DNA of 64,000 bases from Immundisolibacter sp. (lineage in GTDB: Bacteria; Pseudomonadota; Gammaproteobacteria; Immundisolibacterales; Immundisolibacteraceae), in the NCBI RefSeq assembly GCF_014359565.1, contig NZ_JACIZD010000006.1:56484-120483 (forward strand), given 5' to 3'. The first letter of the stretch is position 1. The number at the start of each line of letters is the position of its first letter. Below are positions 33,483 to 43,335 of this stretch, piece after piece. The notes under the pieces are model-generated. The model searched no databases and was not told the DNA's origin. It saw nothing but the letters and a program-made list of their open reading frames with translations. The translations under genes were made by a program, and so were the position numbers.

Positions 33483-35498
33483 CTACTGCGTCTGCGGGCC
33501 GCCGGAGGCGATCGCTGCCTCGACCTGTTGCACCAGAGTGTCCCACGACACCTCCCGCGTGTAGCCGACCACGTCAATCCTGGGCAGCAGTCGCCCCTTG
33601 ACCAGGTAATAACCGACCTGGCCATCATGGGGCGGCGCCGGTTCGATGCCGTCCATCCGGCAGCGTCCGTCGCGCAGCACGCAGCTGATGCCCATGCGGT
33701 CGTAGGAAAAGTCCTTGAAGATGCTCAGGAAGCCGCGCGACAGCAGTCCGGTGGGGCCGCCCCCGATGGCGGAAATGTTGTCGATCGCGCGCTGGGAGAT
33801 TCGCCGGCGCGAGTGGTCCCCCGGCGTGGAGTGGAAACGCGCGTCGAAGGCCACCGGCTTCCACTCCAGCAGTCGCAGGCCCTCGACGTCGCCATCCAGC
33901 CGCCCCGTGATGCGCCCGAAGGAAAAAGTGCCGGTGAGCGTTTCAAGATCGATCCGGCGCATGTGTGCGTCCGCCGCCACCCGCGGCAGCACTCCGAATG
34001 GTTCTATGGCCCGCAGGTTTTCCAGACGGACCGTGCCGTCGAAGACCTGTGCCTCGAGCGCGCCATCAATGGACCAGACCTCGTTTTGCACGCGAAGGCC
34101 GGGCAACTGCCCACCCAGCGTGCCGCCGAACACCGGCCAGTCCAGCGCCCGGCACAGCGCGGCCAGATCGATCGGCTCCAGCACTGCGCGAAAATCGGCG
34201 TCCAGCTGCGGCAGTCCGACCTTGCTCAGGGCAAGCCGCTGCACGTGCACCGCCCCTTCGAGCAGCGGCTGGCGCCACGGCGCCAGCAGTTCGAGGTCGC
34301 GGCCCTGCGCCCGGAACGACACTTCGGATGGCCCCAGCGGGATGCGGCCGATGCTCCCCGCGCGCCATTGCAGGGACGACGGTGCAGGACCGGTATTTGC
34401 CCAGCGCACCTGTCCGGACAGGCCATCCACGGCAAGCCCGAGTCGGCCGGCGCTGAGCGCGACCCCGGACAGTTCGGCCGTCAGCGCCGTCAGGCTGCCG
34501 CTGCGCAGCGACACGCTGCCGCGCGCCGTGCCCTGGGCGGTGAGGCCATCCAGCGGCGTCCCGATCAGAAAGGGCTGGACATCGGTCGCAAACAGGGGCG
34601 CCAGGGCGGAGGCATCGAAGGCCAGTTCAGCGCTTTCAAGCCTCAAGCCGGCCTTGCTGATCAGGCCCGTGGCCGCGAGCGTGCCGGCCGTGCCCTGCCT
34701 GAGGTGCAGGCCTTCGATACGCCAATGGTCCTTAGAGTCGAGCGCGACGAGCTCGGCCGTCGTGGGCAGTGCGCTGAAATCCAGAAACAGCGGTTCCGCG
34801 TACACCTGCCCGCCGCGGCCTTGTGCCTGCACGGTCCAGCGCTGCGGCCCGCTGTCCCAGCGCGCACGGCCGTGCGCGGCAAGATTCTCGGCGGCATAGC
34901 GGCCGGAAGGTTCCTGGTAGCTCAGGGAGCGCGTGTCTATCACCAAGGTAGCCGTGGTTGTCGCCGGGCCGAGGGTTGCGCGCAGCGTCAGGTCCACGTT
35001 GCCGGCAAACTCCCCGGGCATGGCCTGCCCGAAGGCGGCCGCCAGCTTGCGCAGGTCTTCGGCCTTCTGGCCGTGCACGCGCACGGCAAGGTTCATGTCG
35101 GCGGCGGACTGCTGCAGTGTCGCGAGCAGACCGTGGCGCGGGACTTCGAGCCGGGCACGCCAGCTCTCGGCGTTGCCGAATGCGCCTTCCAGTGTTCCCT
35201 GCAGTCGGCCCCAGCCGGGGATCGTTGCCGAAAATCTGCCGCGCTCGCAGCGCAGTTCGGTCGCCACAAACCGTGTCGAGCAATGCGCCTGCAGCTTTGT
35301 CGCTGCCACGCGTCCCGCCCACTGGACGGTCGCCACATCAAGGCGCAGCGCGGACGGGGACAGATAGGTCAGGGTTACGTTGTCGGCGCGCCAGGTCGGC
35401 CCTGCCACCGAGCCGACATTGACGGTGATTTCCTGCGCCGGCGCGCGTGGCGCAATCGCCCCGAGCCCGGCCAATGACAGAACTGCCAGCTTTTGCAC
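33483..35498 (-). CDS. YdbH-like AsmA-family envelope protein
   Basis: The 671-residue protein has an N-terminal signal (KLAVLSLAGLGAIAPRAPAQ) and then a repetitive beta-rich body typical of AsmA-like bridge proteins. The C-terminal region RAIDNISAIGGGPTGLLSRG continues with LSIFKDFSYDRMGISCVLRD and is the most conserved part of the YdbH family. YdbH, with TamB and YhdP, moves phospholipids between inner and outer membranes in E. coli. It starts with GTG. The E. coli protein is longer (about 880 residues), so this is a compact version. It is paired with ydbL. Confidence 0.75.
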   Translation of the reverse strand: MQKLAVLSLAGLGAIAPRAPAQEITVNVGSVAGPTWRADNVTLTYLSPSALRLDVATVQWAGRVAATKLQAHCSTRFVATELRCERGRFSATIPGWGRLQGTLEGAFGNAESWRARLEVPRHGLLATLQQSAADMNLAVRVHGQKAEDLRKLAAAFGQAMPGEFAGNVDLTLRATLGPATTTATLVIDTRSLSYQEPSGRYAAENLAAHGRARWDSGPQRWTVQAQGRGGQVYAEPLFLDFSALPTTAELVALDSKDHWRIEGLHLRQGTAGTLAATGLISKAGLRLESAELAFDASALAPLFATDVQPFLIGTPLDGLTAQGTARGSVSLRSGSLTALTAELSGVALSAGRLGLAVDGLSGQVRWANTGPAPSSLQWRAGSIGRIPLGPSEVSFRAQGRDLELLAPWRQPLLEGAVHVQRLALSKVGLPQLDADFRAVLEPIDLAALCRALDWPVFGGTLGGQLPGLRVQNEVWSIDGALEAQVFDGTVRLENLRAIEPFGVLPRVAADAHMRRIDLETLTGTFSFGRITGRLDGDVEGLRLLEWKPVAFDARFHSTPGDHSRRRISQRAIDNISAIGGGPTGLLSRGFLSIFKDFSYDRMGISCVLRDGRCRMDGIEPAPPHDGQVGYYLVKGRLLPRIDVVGYTREVSWDTLVQQVEAAIASGGPQTQ

Positions 35499-35558
35499 GC
35501 AGGCATGGTCGCACGTTCCGAAATACTGTCGCCAGCCGGGCCAGCGTCCCGTGGCCGG

Positions 35559-36988
<1,430 letters not shown>

Positions 36989-36992
<4 letters not shown>

Positions 36993-37729
36993 GCCTGGGA
37001 GTCGTCACGCCGCGCGTGTGCGGCGGCAGCGTCGTCCGTGCCGGGTGTGACGCCCAGTTCCTGCAGGGCGGCGGTGATCTTGGCCATGCGCTCCTCGATC
37101 GCCTCGATGTGATCGAGCACGGTGTCCAGCGACCGGCTGACCGGGTCCGGCAGGTCGCCGCGCAGGCCGTAGGCGGCAAAGCCGATGCGGGCGGCGGTTT
37201 CGCGCCGGCGCTCGGCATCTGCCACCACGATGCGACCGGGGATGCCGACCACGGTGGCGCCGGCCGGCACGTCCTTGACCACCACCGAGTTGCTGCCGAC
37301 CCGCGCGCCCTGGCCCATGGTGATCGGTCCGAGTATCTTGGCCCCGGCGCCGACCACGACGTCGTTTTCCAACGTGGGGTGGCGCTTGCCCTTCTCCCAG
37401 GTGGTGCCGCCCAGGGTCACGCCGTGATAGAGCGTGCAGTCGTCGCCGATTTCGGCCGTCTCGCCAATCACCACGCCCATGCCGTGGTCGATGAAAAAAC
37501 GCCGTCCGATGCGCGCGCCGGGGTGAATCTCGATGCCGGTCAGAAAGCGCGACAGATAGGCCACAGCCCGCGCTGGCCAGCGCAGGTTCAGTCCCCACAG
37601 CCAGTGCGCCAGGCGGTGCAGCCACAGCGCATGCAGGCCGGGGTAGGTGGTGAACACCTCGAAGCGGTTGCGCGCCGCCGGGTCGCGGGCGAACACGCAG
37701 TCGATGTCTTCTCGCAGGCGGTTCAGCAT
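36989..37729 (-). CDS. cysE: Serine O-acetyltransferase CysE
   Basis: The 246-residue protein makes O-acetylserine for cysteine synthesis. It has the helical N-terminal domain ([20 protein letters not shown]) and the left-handed beta-helix of hexapeptide repeats. The active-site region is [30 protein letters not shown], abbreviated here by its motifs [12 protein letters not shown] and [28 protein letters not shown] closes the helix. The C-terminal extension is longer than usual and charged. The start overlaps the trmJ stop by one base. Confidence 0.92.
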
Positions 37730-38472
37730 CAGGGGTCGCTCTTGACATCGGCGGCCGCGATGGCCCGCCCGGTGGCGGACAGAATGCCGCGCAAGATCTG
37801 GATTTCATTCTGGTCCGGTGCCGCGCGGTTGACAAGCGCGCGCAGGCGGCGCATCGAGCGCTGCGGATTGTTCGGCAACAGGAAATTGAGTGCCTTCAGG
37901 GTCTGCTCCAGGTGCACGAACAGGCGCTCGACCTCGTCGCGGGTGGCCGGCGGGCTGAGCGTTTCGGCTGCCATTTGATGCGTGCCTGCCCGGCGGTAAA
38001 GCTCGTAGGCCAGCACCTGCACCGCGGCGGCGAGGTTCAGCGACGCAAACTCCGGGTTGCTGGGTATGGCCACGCGCTGTTGGCACAGATCCAGATCGGC
38101 ATTGCTCAGGCCTGAATGCTCCGGACCGAACACCAGCGCCGCTTCGCCGGTCGCGGCATGCTCCAGGACCTGCCGGGCACAGGCGCGCGGATCCAGGGGC
38201 GGCAGCTCGATGCTGCGCGCGCGGACACTGGCGCCAATCACCAGCGTGCAGTCGGCAATCGCCGCCGGCAGGCTGTCGCACAGCACGGCGTCGGTGAGCA
38301 CCCGATCGGCGCCCGCGGCGCGGGCAGTGGCCTCCTCGTGCGGAAAGAATTTCGGTCGCACCAGGTACAGGCGGGTCAATGCCATGTTGTGCATGGCGCG
38401 CGCCACGGCGCCGATATTGCCCGGATGGGTGGTGCCTACCAGCACGATGCGGATATGGGAAAGAGCCGTCAT
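37729..38472 (-). CDS. trmJ: tRNA (cytidine/uridine-2'-O-)-methyltransferase TrmJ
   Basis: The 247-residue SPOUT-fold enzyme methylates position 32 of tRNA. The family N-terminus [20 protein letters not shown] and the knotted SAM site ([34 protein letters not shown]) are clear. I start at the ATG at 38472, which gives the family N-terminus. It leads the trmJ-cysE-MATE unit. The divergent neighbour is suhB, and trmJ next to suhB and cysE is a familiar gammaproteobacterial order. Confidence 0.95.
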   Translation of the reverse strand: MTALSHIRIVLVGTTHPGNIGAVARAMHNMALTRLYLVRPKFFPHEEATARAAGADRVLTDAVLCDSLPAAIADCTLVIGASVRARSIELPPLDPRACARQVLEHAATGEAALVFGPEHSGLSNADLDLCQQRVAIPSNPEFASLNLAAAVQVLAYELYRRAGTHQMAAETLSPPATRDEVERLFVHLEQTLKALNFLLPNNPQRSMRRLRALVNRAAPDQNEIQILRGILSATGRAIAAADVKSDP

Positions 38473-38616
38473 GGGGGCGAATTTTAGCGCTCGGTTCGGT
38501 GCGCCTCGGCCAGACGCAGGGTCCGGCCGTCGGGTAGCCACCGGCACGCGTTAAAATCACCCTTCAATCGCCGCACGGTTCTCGTGCCTGGCGTGCCTGT
38601 TGCAGCGAGTTTTGTC

Positions 38617-39423
38617 ATGTCGCCATCGATCACCATCGCCGTGCGCGCCGCCCGCGCTGCGGGCGATTTCCTGTTGCGCACCGGCGAGCGCCTGCACGAG
38701 CTGCGCATTGAGCTGAAAGGCCCCAACGATTTCGTCAGCGAGGCCGACCGTGAGGCCGAACGGCGCATCGTCGAGATCATCCGCCGTGCCTATCCGGACC
38801 ACGCCATCCTGGGCGAGGAGGGCGGCGCGCAGGGCGAGATCGGCAGTCACGGCGCGCGCTGGATCATCGATCCGCTGGACGGCACCACCAACTACCTGCA
38901 CGACCTGCCGTGGTACTCGGTGTCGATCGCGCTCGAAATCAGGGGTCGGCTCGAAGTCGGCGTGGTCTACGACCCGGTTCGCAACGAACTGTTCGTGGCC
39001 GAGCGCGGCAAGGGCGCTCGCCTGGACGACCGGCGCCTGCGCGTCAGTCAGCACACCAAGCTGGCCGGTGCGGTCATCGGTACCGGCTTCCCGTTCAAGT
39101 CGCAGCGGCATCTGGATGCCTACACGGAGTCCTTCAAGGCCGTGTCACTGGCCGGTTGCGCCATCCGCCGTGCCGGCTCGGCAGCGCTGGATCTGGCCTA
39201 CGTGGCCGCCGGCCGCTTCGACGGTTTCTGGGAGCTTGGCCTGCAGCCGTGGGACATCGCCGCCGGGGTGCTGCTGATCCAGGAAGCCGGCGGCGTGGTC
39301 ACCGACATTCGCGGCGGCGATCAGTTGATGAAGACCGGTAATGTGGTCGGCGGAAACCTGCGCGTGCACCAGGCGTTGATGGACGCCGTAAAGCCGCACC
39401 TGGGGCCGGATCTGTCGGCCTGA
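38617..39423 (+). CDS. suhB: Inositol-1-monophosphatase family protein SuhB
   Basis: The 268-residue phosphatase has the Mg-binding motifs GEEGG, DPLDGTTNYLHDLP and WDIAAGVLLIQEAGG of the IMPase family. SuhB of E. coli also acts in rRNA transcription antitermination. I start at the ATG at 38617 (MSPSITIAVRAARAAGDFLL), which aligns with the family. The 80 bases downstream, before the convergent DUF3179 gene, hold nothing I recognise. Confidence 0.92.
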   Translation: MSPSITIAVRAARAAGDFLLRTGERLHELRIELKGPNDFVSEADREAERRIVEIIRRAYPDHAILGEEGGAQGEIGSHGARWIIDPLDGTTNYLHDLPWYSVSIALEIRGRLEVGVVYDPVRNELFVAERGKGARLDDRRLRVSQHTKLAGAVIGTGFPFKSQRHLDAYTESFKAVSLAGCAIRRAGSAALDLAYVAAGRFDGFWELGLQPWDIAAGVLLIQEAGGVVTDIRGGDQLMKTGNVVGGNLRVHQALMDAVKPHLGPDLSA

Positions 39424-39503
39424 ATCGCAGACCTTCAGATAAGAAAGCGCATGCGTGGCAACCTGTTAGGCGTGTAATTTCGCCCGATTAATAAGCCATC
39501 CCC

Positions 39504-40454
39504 TCAGGGCGGACGTGCGCGATATACGGCGTCGCTGGGGTGGCCGGCATGCCATGCGAACCAGTATTCGGTGGCCGTGGGTACCGGCTTGCCGTCGGCA
39601 TCGCTGACCAGCGCGCGCTGGTCGGCGTAGTTGAAGTCGATGTGATACGTGGTGCCGGCGAATTCGTCCGTGAAGGCTGTGTCGTGGGCAGCCAGTTCCA
39701 CGAACGGATAGGCCTTGTAGCGACCCTCATGGCCCAGGACGAGCACCGGCTCCTTCGGGTGATAGCGGTCGTTGCGCGCGGCCACCGGGAAGCGCAGCTC
39801 GCTATCGGAGACGTAGTCGGCGTAGGGATCCCGGCCGTAGGGGCGGTCATGACCGGTGTTTGCGGTCAGCACCTCGGTTTTCGGGTAGCGCGTCAGCCAG
39901 TCGGCCCAGCTGGTTTCCGTCGCGTCGATGGCTGTCAGCCGTTGCCCCTTGCGTGGTCCGGCAATGGCCAGCCCTTCCATCGGCAGCCAGAGTGACTCGC
40001 TGGCGCGGTCGAACAGCAGCGTGCCGCTGTTGTAGACCAGCCCGGAGACGCCGAACCGGTCGGCGCCCGCGGCGGATCGGGCATCGAAGCCCGCCACGGT
40101 GCCGCTCAGCGGGCTGTAGACGAGGACAAACGGCTGTTCGCCGATGCGGTCGTTGACCACCTCGTGCCAGACCAGCACGCTTCGCGGATAGGCGCGGGCG
40201 ACGCCGCCGATCACCACGCCGACCACACGTTCCTCGAAGCCCATGCCGACGTCGCTGGCCGGTCTGAACTTGGGATCGTCCAAGGCCGGGATGCCGTCGC
40301 GCGGCTGTCCGCCATTGGCCAGGCCGGCCGCGGGCAGGTCAAGGCCCGATAGGTCAAAGCCATTCCAGTCATCGGTCGCTGGCTGCGCCCGTGCGGCAAG
40401 GCTGCCTGCCAGCAGCAGGCCAAGCGCCAGTCGGCGGCCGACCCGCAGCGCCAT
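39504..40454 (-). CDS. DUF3179 domain-containing exported protein
   Basis: The 316-residue protein has a signal peptide (LALGLLLAGSLAARAQ) and the DUF3179 core: GIPALDDPKFRPASDV, ARAYPRSVLVWHEVVND, VYNSGTLLFDRASESLW and TSWADWLTRYP. The function of DUF3179 proteins is unknown. Its ATG overlaps the stop of the korB-like gene by one base, so it is translationally coupled to the oxidoreductase cluster, which is unexpected for a secreted protein. There is no metal motif that I can name with confidence. Confidence 0.8.
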   Translation of the reverse strand: MALRVGRRLALGLLLAGSLAARAQPATDDWNGFDLSGLDLPAAGLANGGQPRDGIPALDDPKFRPASDVGMGFEERVVGVVIGGVARAYPRSVLVWHEVVNDRIGEQPFVLVYSPLSGTVAGFDARSAAGADRFGVSGLVYNSGTLLFDRASESLWLPMEGLAIAGPRKGQRLTAIDATETSWADWLTRYPKTEVLTANTGHDRPYGRDPYADYVSDSELRFPVAARNDRYHPKEPVLVLGHEGRYKAYPFVELAAHDTAFTDEFAGTTYHIDFNYADQRALVSDADGKPVPTATEYWFAWHAGHPSDAVYRARPP

Positions 40455-41509
40455 CAACGCAGCGCTGCGTTGATGGCGTCCAGCTGCGCCGCGCCCGGAC
40501 ACAGACTGGCATGGGGCAGACTGTTCAGCGCGGCGGCATCGGTGCCCAGCATGGCGTGCATCTCGGTCGGCTCGGCGTCCAGGTACAGCAGGCCGGTCAG
40601 CACGCTGCCGTCGGCCTGGTGGCGCTGCAGGTAGTTCATGGCGCCGATACGGTCGTAGGGGTCGTAGTCCTCAGCCAGTTTTTTCAGATGCAGCATCGAG
40701 CCATCGTGCAGGGTCACCGTGTGGCGATCGCCCGGCGCATAGGCCGCGGTGATTTCCTGCGCCAGCGGCACGAAGTCGGCCGCCATCACCGGCCGGTCGT
40801 GGCGACGGATATGGCTGTAACTCTTGGTCGAGGCTTCGTGGTTGTTGAAGGTGACGCAGGGCGAGATGACGTCGATGAAGGCAAAGCCCGGGTAGGCGAT
40901 GGCGGCCTTCAGCAACGGCACCAGCTGCTCCTTGTCGCCGGAGAAGCTGCGCGCCACGAAGCCGGCACCCATCTGCAGGGCGAGCTGCACCAGGTCGATG
41001 GGCGTGTACGGATTGGCCTTGCCGGCCTTGCTCTTGGAGCCGACGTCCGCAGTGGCCGAGAACTGGCCCTTGGTCAGGCCATAGGTGCCGTTGTTCTCGA
41101 CCAGGTACAGCATGTTCACGCCGCGCCGGATGGCGTGGATGAACTGGCCAAGGCCGATCGAGGCGGTGTCGCCGTCGCCGGAGACGCCGATGTAGACCAA
41201 GTCGCGGTTGGCGGCGGCGGCGCCGGAGGCGATCGACGGCATGCGGCCGTGCACGGAGTTGAAGCCGTGCGCCGGGCCCAGGAAGTAGGTCGGCGTCTTG
41301 GAAGAGCAGCCGATGCCGGACAGCTTGCCGACCCGGTGCGGCGGCAGGTCGAGCTCGAAGCAGGCCTGGATCAGCGCCGCACTGACCGAGTCGTGGCCAC
41401 AGCCGGCACACAGCGTGGACAGCGAACCCTCGTAATCGCGCCGGGTCAGGCCCAGCGTGTTCTTGGGCAGCTGCGGGTGGTGAATCTTGGGCTTGGGCAG
41501 GTAGCTCAT
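40454..41509 (-). CDS. korB: 2-Oxoacid:ferredoxin oxidoreductase beta subunit (KorB-like)
   Basis: The 351-residue thiamine-diphosphate subunit has CAGCGHDSV (cluster ligand region), GIGCSSKTP, and the TPP motif GDGDTASIGLGQFIHAIRR. VENNGTYGLTKGQFSATA, typical of 2-oxoacid:ferredoxin beta subunits, follows. The long C-terminal extension (HLKKLAEDYDPYDRIGAMNY) is also seen in 2-oxoglutarate enzymes. Its start overlaps the korA-like stop. It is likely 2-oxoglutarate-specific by analogy with Azoarcus KorAB; pyruvate or indolepyruvate is possible. Confidence 0.87.
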   Translation of the reverse strand: MSYLPKPKIHHPQLPKNTLGLTRRDYEGSLSTLCAGCGHDSVSAALIQACFELDLPPHRVGKLSGIGCSSKTPTYFLGPAHGFNSVHGRMPSIASGAAAANRDLVYIGVSGDGDTASIGLGQFIHAIRRGVNMLYLVENNGTYGLTKGQFSATADVGSKSKAGKANPYTPIDLVQLALQMGAGFVARSFSGDKEQLVPLLKAAIAYPGFAFIDVISPCVTFNNHEASTKSYSHIRRHDRPVMAADFVPLAQEITAAYAPGDRHTVTLHDGSMLHLKKLAEDYDPYDRIGAMNYLQRHQADGSVLTGLLYLDAEPTEMHAMLGTDAAALNSLPHASLCPGAAQLDAINAALR

Positions 41510-43335
41510 GCGGAGGCTCCCATGGCGAGCGCGCGCACCGGTTCCAGGTGCGTGCTGATGCTGTGGACCAGCAGATCAGCGGTGACCGGCATGCCGTCGT
41601 AGCTCAGGACCGACACCAGCCTGGCCGGGTCGAGGTTGCCCTCGATCAGCAGCATGGCGCGCAGCTGGCCGTCGCGGTTCTGGTCGACCACGAATACGGT
41701 GTCGTGGGCGGCGATGAAGTCGTACACGCGCTGGGTGAACGGGAAGGCGCGCACACGCAGCGCATCCACGTCCAGGCCCTGCGCGGTCAGCGCATCCAGC
41801 GCCTCGGGTATCACCTCGGCGGTGGTGCCGATGTAGATGATGCCGGCGCTGTTGCCGTGGTCGCGCAGGGTGGCTGCATCCGGCACCAGCGTGGCGGCGG
41901 TGTCGAACTTGCGCCGCAGGCGGTCCACGTTGTCCCGGTACTTGTCGCCGTCTTCGGTGTAGGCGCCCAGGCGATCGTGCCCCGAGCCGCGGGTGAAGAA
42001 CGCGCCCTTGCTCGGGTGCGTGCCGGGCAGGGTGCGATACGGAATGGCGTCACCGTCGACGTCGAGATAGCGATAGAACTGAAAGCCGTCCTCCAGCTGC
42101 TGGGCGGTCAGCACCTTGCCGCGATCCGGCCGGTAGCTGTCGTCCCAGGTGAGCGGCTCCGACAGCCAGTCGTTCATGCCAAGGTCAAGATCGCTCATCA
42201 CCAGCACCGGCGTTTGCAGCCGCTCGGCCAGGTCGAAGGCCTGCACCGCCATGTCGAAGCATTCCTTGGGCGAGGCCGGGAACAGCAGCACGTGCTTGGT
42301 GTCGCCATGCGAGGCGTAGGCCGACGACAGCAGATCCGACTGCTGGGTGCGTGTGGGCATGCCGGTGGATGGCCCGCAGCGCTGGATGTCGAACAGCACC
42401 ACCGGGATTTCCGCGTAGTAGGCCAGGCCCAAAAACTCGGTCATCAGCGACACGCCCGGCCCGCTGGTGGCGGTGAACGAGCGCGCGCCGTTCCAGGCCG
42501 CGCCGACCACCATGCCGATGGCGGCCAGTTCGTCTTCGGCCTGCAGGATGGCGTAGCGCTTGCTGCCGTCCGGGTTGACGCGGTAGTCCTCGCAGTAGGC
42601 GCTGAAGGCGTCCACCAGCGAGGTGGACGGCGTGATCGGGTACCAGGCGGCTACCGTCGCACCGGCGTACACGCAGCCCAGGCCCGCCGCCGAGTTGCCG
42701 TCCATCAGGATGCGGTCGCCGACCGCGTCGCGCCGCTGCGCATGCATCGGCAGCGGGCAGGCAAAGCGCTCCAGCGCCGCCGCGCGGCCGAGCTCGAAGG
42801 CCTGCATGTTGGGCGGAATCAGCTTTTCCTTGCCCTGGAACTGTTCGCGCAGCAGCTGTTCGACGACCTCGGGCTCGATGTCCAGCAGCGCCGACAGGAC
42901 GCCGACGTAGGCGATGTTCTTGAACAGCAGGCGCTGGCGCGGGTTGGCGAACTGGCGCGTCACCAGCTCGGTCAGCGGCACGCCCAGGAAATTGATGTCC
43001 GGCCGCCGCAGCTCGGGCGCCAGTGGCTTGGACGAGTCGTACAGCAGGTAGCCGCCCGGCTCCACGCTGCGCACGTCCTGGGCGAAGGTCTGGCCGTTCA
43101 TGGCCACCATCAGGTCCACCGTGCCGCGCCGGCCGGTGTAGCCGGCCTCGCTGACGCGGATCTCGAACCAGGTCGGCAGGCCCTGGATGTTGGACGGGAA
43201 GATGTTCTTCGGGCCCACCGGCAGGCCCATGCGAAACAGTGCCCGCGCCACCAGGCCGTTGGCGCTGGCCGAGCCGGTGCCGTTGACGTTGGCGAAACGC
43301 AGTACGAATTCGTTGACCTTGGCTAGACGCGACAT
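41506..43335 (-). CDS. korA: 2-Oxoacid:ferredoxin oxidoreductase fused gamma-alpha subunit (KorA-like)
   Basis: The 609-residue protein joins a gamma domain (residues 1-200; ANVNGTGSASANGLVARALF, VSEAGYTGRRGTVDLMVAM) to an alpha domain. The alpha domain has MDGNSAAGLGCVYAGATVAA, YPITPSTSLVDAF, QAEDELAAIGMVVGAAWNGA and TATSGPGVSLMTEF. Fusion of gamma and alpha is common in KorA. It oxidatively decarboxylates a 2-oxoacid to acyl-CoA and passes electrons to ferredoxin. It overlaps both neighbours (korC-like by 13 bases, korB by four). Confidence 0.9.
   Translation of the reverse strand: MSRLAKVNEFVLRFANVNGTGSASANGLVARALFRMGLPVGPKNIFPSNIQGLPTWFEIRVSEAGYTGRRGTVDLMVAMNGQTFAQDVRSVEPGGYLLYDSSKPLAPELRRPDINFLGVPLTELVTRQFANPRQRLLFKNIAYVGVLSALLDIEPEVVEQLLREQFQGKEKLIPPNMQAFELGRAAALERFACPLPMHAQRRDAVGDRILMDGNSAAGLGCVYAGATVAAWYPITPSTSLVDAFSAYCEDYRVNPDGSKRYAILQAEDELAAIGMVVGAAWNGARSFTATSGPGVSLMTEFLGLAYYAEIPVVLFDIQRCGPSTGMPTRTQQSDLLSSAYASHGDTKHVLLFPASPKECFDMAVQAFDLAERLQTPVLVMSDLDLGMNDWLSEPLTWDDSYRPDRGKVLTAQQLEDGFQFYRYLDVDGDAIPYRTLPGTHPSKGAFFTRGSGHDRLGAYTEDGDKYRDNVDRLRRKFDTAATLVPDAATLRDHGNSAGIIYIGTTAEVIPEALDALTAQGLDVDALRVRAFPFTQRVYDFIAAHDTVFVVDQNRDGQLRAMLLIEGNLDPARLVSVLSYDGMPVTADLLVHSISTHLEPVRALAMGASA

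Noticed and set aside
33528..35477. A 649-codon plus-strand frame opposite ydbH
   Set aside because: Gln/Arg/Ala-rich shadow with no recognisable domain; the minus-strand YdbH C-terminal motif is clear.
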